From assembly GCF_963422355.1 (NCBI RefSeq), contig NC_085091.1, forward strand, positions 8,473,842 to 8,537,841: a DNA stretch of 64,000 nucleotides, written 5' to 3'. Made by a program: the position numbers and the translations under genes. Positions 1 through 16,600 of this stretch are shown piece by piece. The DNA is from Corticium candelabrum. Taxonomy: Eukaryota; Porifera; Homoscleromorpha; Homosclerophorida; Plakinidae. Position 1 is the first letter of the stretch. Every line of letters starts with the position of its first letter. Under the pieces are notes generated by a model. The model was not told the origin of the DNA. It made no database searches and saw nothing but the letters and a program-made list of their open reading frames with translations.

Positions 1-1666
1 TGAGCGGTATGGGTGTAAAGCTCACAAAGGCAAGGTGAGAATTATGGATGCTGTACAACTACAATAAATACTTTGATGAACGAGTGTGCTAGGATGAGAT
101 TGACGTGGAAGCATAAAACATTTGATGTGGGTGTGGCCAGTAACTTCGCTGTTATTGCGGCCTCAATTCGAGGGCAGCCTGTATTTTTAACACGTCTGTT
201 CAGATGCGGCCTATATTCGAGGGCGGCCTATATTCGAGGGCGGCCTTTAATCGAAGAATACAGTACATACATACATACTTACATACCAACATGGTTTATT
301 CATCCCGAGGAGCGTGTCTGAGACCTCTGCCTACGTACAACTAGTGCGGCGCAAGATTAAAAGGTCACTAAACACTAAACTACACAGCAACAGACAGCAA
401 GAGTCAAAACTAAAAAAAACAGAATTAAATCTTTTACTACTTTTACACAAATAGGTCTGAGTCCATCCAACAGTCTGAATTTCTTCGACACTAGATTGCA
501 AACGATGTGCCAATGGAAATTCTGCACATCTTTCTGAACAGGAAGTTGATGAAGGCTTGCTGAATTTGAGGAACCGCAATATAGGTTCAAAGCTACTACA
601 ATCTACCAGGCCTCTTGACCCGACTTGTAAGGTGTGAAGTTGAGCACTCCACCCAGCTTGCTTACAGGCAGATACCAAATTGCTGGATTTATTTTTCTTG
701 TATTCGTACATCCATCCACTTCATAAATTTTTGGCGTAAGCGCATCTCTGTTCAGATTCAAAAGTGCAATTCAAGGGTCCTATTAAGGAAGATTGACAGG
801 CTTACCAACTCAAGGAGACCATACAATCACGGTCAAGACTGGGATGCCCAGTCTATTTGGGCTTCATAATTTTGACAGTTAGTAAATTATTATACGTATG
901 GATTACGTTTGGTGACTGTAGCTGTCTACATTCTAGTTTAGCATATCAGTGATTTCTGTATATTTGGCTGTTTAGTTATATCTGAAATATATCCATCCAT
1001 CCATCCATCCATACATACATACACACACACACATACATACATACATACATACATACATACATAAACACTCATGCGTCCAGTGTGCATATCATACAGATAC
1101 CTTATTCATTTACAGTTTAATATAACCTTATTATCATAATCACGCAACTTTACGGTGACGTCAGAAGTCCACTTTTATGGCATTTGACCCCCCCCCCCCG
1201 CACTGGCAAAGCAGCCTACGGGCCTGTCAGATGGCTCGATGTCTTTGAACTCCCAGACCTTTAGGAGGGAAAGACGTAAGTGATGCAATGCTGCTTGTTG
1301 TAACCGTCATGTGATCTATTACATAACTATATCTCAAGTGAAGGCTCTTCAACTATTACTATCTTCAACTATCATTTATTCAACGATACTCGTACTTCAA
1401 TTTCTTCAGTTTCGAAGAAATTTGTTTCTGATTTCTAGTGTAGCCAGCAGCCTCCATGTCTTTTTCAATCTTTTCATAAACTTTGTGCGTATGACTAGAC
1501 TCCGATTAAAAGCCGTTGGATCACATCTTCTCCCTACAATTCAATCAGTAATTTGAGCATCTGTGATTGCTCCATGCCACCATAATGATATCTGGGAGCC
1601 TACAAGAAGAAATGCACTTGCATCGATACTGTTCCGGGGTGCGGGAGAGTTTACACAGGGCACCTG

Positions 1667-1718
1667 GAACTATTCTGGGAAGGTTCCGGAAACTATTCTA
1701 GAACTCTCAGAACTGTTC
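1667..1718. promoter_or_regulatory. Heat shock element (HSF-binding) cluster
   Basis: Alternating GAA and TTC blocks fit the HSF-binding consensus. GAA at 1679, TTC at 1684 and GAA at 1689 are spaced exactly 5 bp apart, forming a perfect three-unit element. TTC at 1696 and GAA at 1701 form a second 5-bp pair. Extra blocks (GAA 1667, TTC 1673, GAA 1710, TTC 1716) sit at looser spacing. No heat-shock gene is visible beside it; the nearest coding exon is ECH1 on the minus strand, about 245 bp to the right. Confidence 0.5.
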
Positions 1719-1762
1719 GAGACTGACATTGTGTAGCCGCATGCACGCACGTACCTATGTAT

Positions 1763-1763
1763 G

Positions 1764-1816
<53 letters not shown>

Positions 1817-1835
1817 ATGCACACACACACGCACT

Positions 1836-1914
<79 letters not shown>
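1763..1914. repeat. (TC)n-(CA)n compound microsatellite
   Basis: A TC run is followed by an almost uninterrupted CA run, broken by a few TCATG and GCACT variants. Open frames reading Thr-His or Cys-Val through it are artefacts of the dinucleotide repeat. Confidence 0.95.
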
Positions 1915-1918
<4 letters not shown>

Positions 1919-1962
1919 TAGTATTAGAAATCTATCCTCGCCCACGTTCATCCACTGCATAC

Positions 1963-2183
1963 CTCCAAAAGGCAACATTCATGGCATTCATCTTCTCTGG
2001 CCTGTTCATTTCAACGTGCACTACATTTTCTCTCGGTCTGCTAACAGAAAGAGTTTCGTAGCTTCCAACTCCAGCAGCATCGCTCAACCCCATCTTGCTT
2101 GATAAAGACAATTTTCTCAGTTGCAACTCCTGCAGTCCAACAGAGATTGCTGCTTTCCTTGTAAAAGCTCTACGAAGTAGCAT
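1963..2183 (-). CDS. ECH1: ECH1 first coding exon (dienoyl-CoA isomerase), partial
   Basis: This exon encodes the N-terminus of delta(3,5)-delta(2,4)-dienoyl-CoA isomerase, a crotonase-fold enzyme of mitochondrial and peroxisomal beta-oxidation of unsaturated fatty acids. The 73 visible residues start MLLRRAFTRKA, rich in Arg and hydroxylated residues as expected for a mitochondrial presequence. They reach the family signature with RPRENVVHVEMNRPEK followed by MNAMNVAFWR; human ECH1 has a closely similar HVQLNRPNKRNAMNKVFWRE. The exon ends at 1963, after which the minus strand reads GTATGC, a valid donor, with two bases carried over. An upstream in-frame Met near 2288 is possible, but the start at 2183 gives the better presequence. 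Later exons were not found in 1-1962, so the gene is either cut by the window or broken. The start lies 170 bp from the divergent MORN1 start. Confidence 0.72.
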
Positions 2184-2353
2184 GACCGCACCTACACAAC
2201 GAAACAAGTGGCAACCGCTTTTGTAACGCACACTAATGCAAGACTGTTGCACGTGACGCTGTGTGACCGCACATATTATTGAAATCAACTATCTAAACGA
2301 TCTTTCAAGTTTACGGTACTGTAGCCATAGAAACTGCAAACTATGCAGATAGT

Positions 2354-7383
<5,030 letters not shown>

Positions 7384-7684
7384 CAGTTTATTTAATAGAT
7401 AAGTTGATGTGGATGTGACAAGTCATTGTATTCTCTTAATTGATCAGAACACAATATATTAATTAATTAATGTGTATTTGCTTTCTTTCTATATTATGCT
7501 GTCGTTAATGTTACTTAGTTTAAACGGTTATACTCTTGGAATTATTACGTGTATTGGCTAATTGTAGTACACTGACTCATACTGTATGCATTTTCGGTCC
7601 AGCAGGTGTTGCAGGTAACGTGCGTTAGATAAGCTACTATTGTCACGTGATTTCACCTAGTAATTGTCTAAGAGTGCAGTGTGC
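7384..7684. other. MORN1-RAB3GAP2 intergenic spacer
   Basis: 301 bp of AT-rich spacer between two same-strand genes. It must hold the MORN1 3' end (AT-rich run near 7446-7471) and the RAB3GAP2 promoter. A CACGTG-containing or similarly clear promoter motif was not found; tcacgtga at about 7643-7650 is the only palindrome noticed. Confidence 0.6.
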
Positions 7685-10600
7685 ATGTCTGTGGAAGTTC
7701 GCCGTTTCGCTCATGTAGATAACTCGGTTCTACAGTATTTGGGCTTTTTTGACTCGAGTAATTTTGATACACGTTCTTGTAAGGACAAGCAAAAGAATGA
7801 GATTTCTCTCCCTCCAGATCCAGAGGTTTACCTAACAATATCCTAGAGACTTTCTCATTATGATGATAAACCAATTTATTATATCAGGATTTGAATAGTT
7901 CGCCTGACCAACGACAGACAAGCGCAACAGAAAATCGCTGGCTGACTTCACCGAAAGTGGAAGTTGCTATGTCACCTAGCAAGTGTTTGTTGGCTATAGC
8001 TCATGATGGAGAGGCTAGCTTTATGAAAGTATACGACGACTATGCTGCAAAGGACCATAGCGACACGTTGCTGTATAAACCGTGTTTTTGTGATCGACTG
8101 GCGAAGAACGACGGAGATAGTGTGAGTGAATGTGTGTGGTTTCAGGTAGGATGTAGCAAGTACAGTAGGTCTGGTGTAGTACAGTAGGTCTGGTGTGGTA
8201 AGGTAGGTTTGGTGTGGTAAGGTAGGTTTGGTGTAGTACAGTCTACTGTATGTTGGGTCTCAAATCGTTTCTTTTCCCTCTGTTTGAAAGGAGTTACATT
8301 TGAAAGAAAATGTGAACTTTGACATGTTAATAAGTACTTTTGTTTCAGGGTATCTATAATATTATATATCATTGTCTAGTCAATAGTTACTGTATTTTTG
8401 TATACAATGGAGTTTTATTATAATTTGTTTATTTTTTGAAATTATTGATATCTAAATGTAATTAGAATGTTGCAATCATTGGATGAATGGTTTGCAAATT
8501 AGATCTTTCTTGCAGATCACTTGTTTACTCGTAGTTGATGTCTTAAGCCAAGGAAGGACGCCACAGCAGCCGAAACGCACCTCTTTAAAAATGTCTACAC
8601 GCTCATGGCCTTGTGTAGCTGTTGGTCATCAGTCTGGTCACATCACGTTTTACACAGAAGATGGAGTGACTTTGCTACGCCAAAGGCTGCATGAAGGAGC
8701 TGTAATTAGCATAAAGTGCAGGACAGGTTGGGGGACTTTAGGATCATCCCCTGTGGATGAGGTGAGAAGAGTTAATTGTGATACAAGAACATAGATTGAC
8801 AGACGGTTAGTTGGTTTGCTATTAAAGCAGATCAATTTGTGGATGGGCGATACGATGTTTATGTGGTTTTGTCGACTTTTCAGCTAGTCCTATGGTATGT
8901 CAGGCACTGCCAGGCTGACTGGAGAGATTCTGGAGCAAATTTTGTAGCCATACACCATATTATATGACATTAGCATTCTTTACACTGCATGTATCTGTTA
9001 GATGAAACATTCATTGGGTTGGATTTGTTACTGATTCTTATTATATTTCTGAATTTGTGATTGTGGTAGACAAATGTCATAAATATGTTACTTGTTAAGA
9101 GTTAGATTATTATTTGGTTTTTCTATGCAGAACGAACAGCTGCTGATTTTGTATGAAAACGTTCTCGTAACAATAGATGCGTTTAGTCTGCTACAGACAT
9201 TAAGAGTGTGTTGGAATCAGCTACAGAAAGGTAATCTAAATTTTTACCTTGTGTACATGTGTAAAGGGTTAATTAAAGTAATTGGTTCCACTGTTGTTGT
9301 TGTTGTTGTTGTTGTCCATTTGAAAGTAATTTTAATTACAATGTGATTATTACATTTGTATTCATTATTATGTGGCAAACTTATAACATTTTGGTAAATT
9401 TGTGTTTGTTACAGCTCAGATGGAAATTTTGTCACAATTGAATCTAACATACAAAAAGTGGGAGTTGTCATCACAAGGACGAGTCTGTGATGTAGAGAGT
9501 TGTGGTAAGTAATGAAATCAGATAGATTATAAGACACTTAATCAGCACTCACGAGCATTACTGTCGATATATCCATGTAAATGCATGTTTGTATTGAGGC
9601 CCCTGGGTAAGTCAATAAAGCAAACACAAAACAACTTGGCAAACATAATTGCTTCCTCTCTGTTGTATTGCAAGACACAAACAGACTGAAATTGATTGCA
9701 TGTGTGGATGTGCTAGTACATTGGCATATGTGGAGCAGAAAATTTGTTCTATAAATGGATGTGTAAACTGGTGGATAGGCATGCAGAGGAGCAGTAACGT
9801 GTTTGTAATTTATGGGTTTGTTAAATTGTTTTCTGTGAGTGTGCTAGCACTCTCTAAGTAAGTAGGGATGGCACCTGTAGTTAATGTTAATCCGATTGTA
9901 ACTATTTAGGCATTATGACTGAGTCTCTGTTTGATTATCTAAAGGAGGCATGTGCTGTTGGAGGCTACAACATGACTATACGAGGAGTGCCTTCTGCTGT
10001 TCACAAGTATATTAGTGTTGGAGCTTCACCAATGATTGGCATATATACAGCATCACAGGTAGTACATCTTTGGATACAAAGTTTCATGTGTGAAGACTGT
10101 TACTTTATTGTATGAGGTAGCAAAGCTTATGCATGAGTTTGTGTTATTATTATTTATTGTGGAAACATTATATACATCAACTTAAGCCAAGCCATTAATT
10201 TATTAACAAATAGAGATGTCTTATGAGATGGTAAGTTGTAGCAGTCCGGCAAAGGATAAAAAAAGAACTTAGAGAGTCAATGCTCTGGCTGTCTTGCATT
10301 ATAGTTGATTTTTATTATAGCAATAAGAATGCATGTAGTTGTATCAATTGAGAAGTTTCTAGATTTAGCATTGTCACTCAAAGGTGCTGTAATTTTTGAC
10401 TTATGTGAGTGTGTCAACTTAATTAATAATTAATTTTTTGAAATAGTAGGATGTTTCAACTGAGTAAGCAATAGCTTTTGGGGAATCGATCAGAAGAGGT
10501 TAGTCAGAAAGAGGGCTTTGGCTTTCTGCTCTGAGTGTTAAGTTGCTTAGAAACAGAGTTTGGGTATTTTACGTATTTACAATTAAGATTTATAACAAAA

Positions 10601-13600
10601 ATGCATTTACTCTGAAATTTCTATGTTTTAAGTTAATTAAGAAGTGTGATGAGTTAGGCTAACACTTCTTTGTGATCTTGTGTAGTTAGAGTTTTAGAGC
10701 AAATTTTACAGAAAGACTGGTGATGGATGGTAACAGCAAATCAGTTTATTAGTCATTGGTGTAATGTAGTGAACGAGTTGCATGATGTCGATAAGAACTG
10801 CAGTGACTTGTTTTCTAGGACTCCGGACAACCACTTTTTTCAGAAGTTGCTGTTGCTATGGCAAGCAGACTTAAGTCTGCAGTCATGTCAAAGCTTTCAT
10901 TTGCAAGGTTAGTATGTGTTAGAAACATTTATTAAGTCTTTGAAAAATCTCATAGTCAAATCTTTAGTTGCTCATATTATTGACAGAGTGGGGTTTGTGT
11001 AGGACGTTGATGTTAGGCTTGAGAGTCTAGCCGGTCACATCCCACTGCGAGGCAAAATTGCTCAGCAGGGGGATGTGACCAACTGTACGTTTGAGCCTAA
11101 TCCATTGTCTAATCCATTGTCTAATCCATTGTCTAATCCATTGTCTAATCCATTGTGTGCATGATCAACATACGGTTCATTGTAGATATGGGTACATGGT
11201 GGGTGAGTGTTGGGTGGGTTGAGGTTCATGTGCACCCAAACTTGTTCATAAATCATGTCATAGAGTTTCTGAGGGTAATATTTTGCATTTTTTAAAAAAA
11301 AATTGTGTCTTTCATTGTAGTGGGTGGCTTCCTTGGGGTTCCAAAGAATCTCAAGCTAGTTTGGCTATGGAGTCAAAAGTGGAAGAAGCTACTCCTCTTA
11401 CTGCAGCTTGTCATGTTTCTGATCCTCGCCGAGTGGTAACATCTATAGTACTTTCTCCCAATTGGAAAATGGCATTAACAACTGATGAACTTGGGCGTGT
11501 TATGCTCTTGGATTGTGAGAATTTTGTCATCAAACGAATATGGAAAGGTGGATGACAATGTTATATGAGTTTTGATATGTGGTGTTTGATTTGGAATGTG
11601 TTTGTTTATCTGTCTGTGTTCTCTCATTGGTAGATAGGAGAGATTACTTGACTGACCGATAAGAAACTTTCAAAGTATATCATGATACCTAGTGACTTTC
11701 AGCAGCCTTTACTTTTTAACATTGTCTTGAGCTTCTTGGACTTGAAATACATAATAAATGAGTTAGTTGTTGCTTAATTACAAGCTGATGTTTTGTTTTC
11801 AGGTTACAGAGAAGCTCAATGTGGATTTTCAACATCATCAGAGAAGTTTTTTCTAACATCAGAATACCAGGAACCAAGAGCACCACGTGTTGGAACTTTT
11901 GTGATTATGTATGCACGAAAAAGAGGAATACTAGAGGTATTTATCTAGCAGCCTGGGGCCAGTATTAGTAATTGGTATTTGATTTGCTGCTCACTAACAT
12001 TTAGTTTTCTGCTTCAAGGTTTGGCCGACAGGACCTGGAAGTAGAATTGCTGCATTTAATGTTGGGTTTGGATGTAGGTGAGAACAGCATTAATTTCATA
12101 GCTGCATAGACTGGCATGGCTATTTAAGTGCTACACTATGTGAGATGTGTCTCACGTACTGTTAGTTTAATTAAGTAAAAGAACACAGTCTTAGTTAGCC
12201 TTAGACTCTTCTATTGTACTACTCTCAATTTGACTTTAACTTACAGGCTATAGCTGATTCCAGTCTTCTTTAATAACATTAACGTTGCATTTGGCTTCGA
12301 CTCTGTTACTGCATTGTGATTATCTCTTTTGTCAGAGAATTACATTTCTTGAGACAATCAAACTCTTATTTATTAAAAAGACTTCAGTTTTTTGTGTTAC
12401 AGTGCGAGCAGCGCACAGGATCTATAATACACGAGGTAGGAGGCGAGTGCATGTACATACCGCTGGTCAGTTTTGCTTTAATTATGAATAATGTCTTAAC
12501 TGACTAATTTTGAAGTCAAGCAATGGATATGATATCCCTTACATTGGCACTTAGTACATAACTAATTGACAATAGGAAATGTTTTCACGATCATTCAAAA
12601 TTTTCAGAGACGAAACTAGCTGTTTTGTTGTTTGTTTACATTGGTACTTTATCAGCTTTTTTAGTTGTAGCAATGGAAATGATTTGTTTGTATTTTCTTG
12701 CAAATAATGAAAGCTTGCTTGTAATGGTTTTTGATTAAGTTTTTGCACAGCAACTCTTTCAAGATTATTAATGAACACATGGATGTGTTATCTTTTTGCT
12801 GCTCTCTGAACAGTTTTGAGCAGTCTTGGTACTCTGTATTAAATGTTTATTTTTGATTTGGAACGGAATGGAGCAATTCATATGCTGTATGAAACAATCT
12901 TCCTCAAACAGTCAGAGCAGTGCTGAGCTACTTGTGGAAATGGGTTTAAGCTTAGCAAACAAGCAGAACAGTTTGTATTGTTGTAAGTGATGCACGCATT
13001 TATAAAAAATGATGTCATGTTTATTTTCTGTTAAATAAATAATTCTGACAACCACTCTGGAAGGTAGCTACTTGTTAGGAGCTTATATTTTTGATTAACT
13101 TTGTTGTTGTTTTAGATTGTTGTACAATGGCTGTCGTGGGCTGATTGGAAATCGGTCAATATCAGAGTCAGTTCTGCTAAAGTCTGATGGTTGCCTTGAA
13201 GACATTCGTATCCCGTTCTATCATACACTGAAGTAAGTATTGTGTAGTTGATTGTTTGAACGTGTTTATGTATTAGTTTGTTTGCTGCATGGACTTTTAA
13301 CTATATGACTGTCTTTGTGATTTGTATTCGTTTAGTTGTACTCATTAATTGCTTGTGTGTTAATTCAGTCACTTATTTGTCTTGCATCCGTTTTTGTTTT
13401 AGGTAATTTTAGTAACGCTTTGTTGTTCTTGTTTTTTGGTCTACTTGCTTCGGGGTTTACTAGAGCACGTATAGGTCATGTTAGCATACCTATGCACGTG
13501 TAGCTGTGCTCTCTGGCATGCTCCCAGAACTGCAATTTGCTTCTCTGGCATTTTTGACTAATTCATGTGATCATTTGATATCTCACTAAACTCTGCATAC

Positions 13601-16600
13601 TGTTTCTTTCTTTGATCAAATTTTGCACTGCTAATTTATTCTTTATTGTGTATAGTGAGAAAGATCGATCTTCTTTTGCTGATCATCACGCACTGTCTCA
13701 AATTCAACATCATCTTAATATGAAATCAAGCAGTATTGCATAGTTTATGTGTAGTGTACATAGTACTTATTTGTCTAACTTTTTTAGAAGAGATTTCTCT
13801 AGTTTCCAAACTTATTGGGCAATTACAGACAGTGGCTTATCTGAAAAAGGTAGTTTGAATGGTTGTTGCACAATGTTTTATGTATTAAGGTGTTGTAGTT
13901 CATTATCTAATCAGTTTGTTAAATAGGTTATCCGTTTGGTGCTTCAATGCTTGTTTCTATCTGTGTCTGACTTCCTGGATTGCTTTGATGCTATTCGCAA
14001 CAGCTTACTAAGAATTTCTGCTGGTGAGCTGCTAAACACATTTTCTACTAGTTGGTATATACAGTCAGGAATTTTTCGAAGTCTGGTGCTTGAAGGCTAT
14101 TGATGGCCACATATCTGCAGCTTCAGTTTGTCTAATTTGCAAGTACATCTTTATATAAGGGAGAGCTGTTTGTGTCTGTGTGTGTATGACTATAACTTTT
14201 AGTTTTTTAAATCATAACTATAGTGATTGGTGTGCTGATTGGACTTGATTTAATTAGGTGACTTTATTGTGATGCAGCTTTCAGTGTGTAGCTATGTCTT
14301 TTGTAAACACAGTCTTGTTGATTGATCTAATAGGCAGAATAGATCTTGTTTATACCTTTGTTGAGGAATATATTAATTTGTAATGTACAGAATTGTTTAT
14401 TTCAATGTTGACTTTAATGGAGGTGTTATTTTGGTTTAAATGGCGTTATTATTGGTTTTTGTACTTTTACAAAAAGCAACAGATCTCTGCGATTGTAATG
14501 TTGTTAGACGTAACTGGATCTATTTGTTGTGTTGTCAGTGAATGTGAAGTCGTCAGCTATGAGTGAAAATGTACGCCAGGAGATCCAAGAACTACTGAAC
14601 TACTGTGATACGCAAGGCACCTTGCTTGAGCTTTACCAAGATATTTGTAACTGCAGATTAGGAGACTGTTCTCTATCGATATCTGAAAAATCAGATGGAA
14701 CTTTGCAGGTCATGAACTAATCATAACATAATGTCATTGGCACATTCTGTATTGTTTGTTTATAGACTGAAATTACTTGTGTCTCAAAACATTTTATTTG
14801 TTTGCTATACATACTGCAATATGATATACAGTGGAACTCTGATAGTATGGACCCTTACTAAGAAGAATAGGGAAAAGGGTACTTACTATCCAAGTAGTAC
14901 TTACAACCCAAGTGTACTCATAATGTCGGTGCTTTGATTTGTTATACAAATGGTGTTGTGAGTAAGTTGGCGTATGTAATATCTCAGGTATGTACTATTT
15001 GGGTTCCACTGATATGTTAATGATTTGGTAATGGAGGTGATAGTTAGCTGGTGACACAGCCTGTCATAATCTTCATCCTATATGTCACATACTATTATTA
15101 TGAGAATACTTTTTTACCACAATGTGTTTTGACATTTGCTGCTCCATCAATTAGTCAAGCAATCACATGTGAGAATGTTGTATCTTGTTTGCTAGAGAAT
15201 AGTATTAGTAAATGTCTTTGACTAAAGTGTTGCACAGTTACACTGTTTTAGTGTGTCGTTGTTGTTACAGCAATTTCAGCATACTTTCAGATTTCTGGAC
15301 AGTGAGGCAAGTTTTCTTTGGACACTTCTTGAAAACTTTGTAACTCGCCATTCGCACTTATTGATGACTGGTGAGGAAGCTGTAGAGAGAGCACAAAGAT
15401 TGAAACCAGGGGACTTTCTCTGCTACATCAACATCTTGATTGATGAGTCAAGCAATAAAGGAAATGCTAAACGTTTGTCGTCTATGAGAAAATCAGACAT
15501 GCAGTTTGCTGTATTAGGAACGTTCCTTATAATGGTTAGTTTGATTTGAGATCTAGCTGTAAATTGAGTAAACAAGTAAATTTAAATTAGCAGCACAAAC
15601 TAACAATGGATATATAAAAGATGTTTCTTCTGTTTGCTAGTTTGTTTGCTTTTGTCTGTGTTTGTGTGTAATTAGGGCACAGACTTTATTATTGCAGTCT
15701 AACTGCTTTTGTTGGTCATTTGCTTATTATAGTAGGTTGCATTATGTGATTGTGTGCATGGTGTGTACAATTTCACATGCACTCATTTTTATATTTGGTA
15801 CATACTAATTACATGCACAGCCAGCAACTTTAGCAACAGATAGCAATTAAAACATCATTGTATTAGACTTGTGATCTACTCTCATCACTAGGTGGTAAAC
15901 TAGCCAGGTCAGTACACGATGCTGTTTGACAGCACAAGGAAGAATGTTGGTAATAGAGATCAGTCCAGAGACTTCCGATATGTAAATTAGAATATCAGGT
16001 CCTTTGCCTTAGACTGCTACTAGGTTTGTCGGAGACATGGTTACAGGTTAGGGTGATGAATGTGTGTCCCCTTAAATTTGCAAGTTCTCATCCTTTAGTC
16101 CGTCTTCCTTGTTTCCACGCTTCTCTTTTTATCTTCTCATGTTTCTTGTTTTACCTTGTTTTATTTCCTTGTTGCTGTGTGCATGTGCAGAGATTGTAAT
16201 TGTAAGTTTGTGATTTGTTGCGATATACTCATTAGTGGATGTTAGACTTGCTCAGTTCTACAAGCTTCTTATGGCAATGTATTTGCTAATTGACAACATT
16301 GTGCTTTGTTTCTATCTTCTACCTGTTTTTTTCTTTATAAGTAAGATTATATGGACATTTATTTAACAAAATAACGTGTACTTTTATATAACAGGAGGTT
16401 TGTGAGTTGTATAATATATATGTATTTCATATTTCTTATTTTGTTGCTTTAGCCTTGCTTGTCTGGCCAGTATTCTGTAACTGATCTATTCTCACTGTTG
16501 AATACAGCTTGTGTGACATCAAGTGATGTTATGGTTAGAGTCATTTTGTAGTGTGGGTATAGCTGATATTTCTATTGTGATCATACGGTTGTTGCAGCAT

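Larger units (their letters stand above)
1..1962. other. Repeat-rich stretch left of ECH1 exon 1
   Basis: No gene was recognised here. It contains near-tandem copies of a roughly 17-bp unit (cggcctatattcgaggg) around 155-250, a (TCCA)/(TACA) tract near 991-1062, a poly-C run near 1187-1199, a heat-shock-element cluster (separate entry) and a TC/CA microsatellite at 1763-1914. An open frame on the minus strand at 331-711 has no family resemblance I recognise. If ECH1 is complete, its remaining exons should lie here or beyond the window edge, but none could be identified. Confidence 0.5.

Noticed and set aside
1021..1062. Short tandem repeats considered as a CRISPR array
   Set aside because: Simple TACA units without spacers; the genome is eukaryotic.
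1311..1556. Minus strand of this segment considered as ECH1 exon 2
   Set aside because: An acceptor exists and the first codons look tempting, but a stop follows almost at once and no crotonase motif appears.
1729..2102. Plus-strand frames running through the CA tract toward ECH1
   Set aside because: Repeat artefacts overlapping the antisense of the ECH1 exon.
11062..11256. Minus-strand frame with repeated Gly-Leu-Asp-Asn
   Set aside because: Produced by the 12-bp tandem repeat inside a RAB3GAP2 intron.
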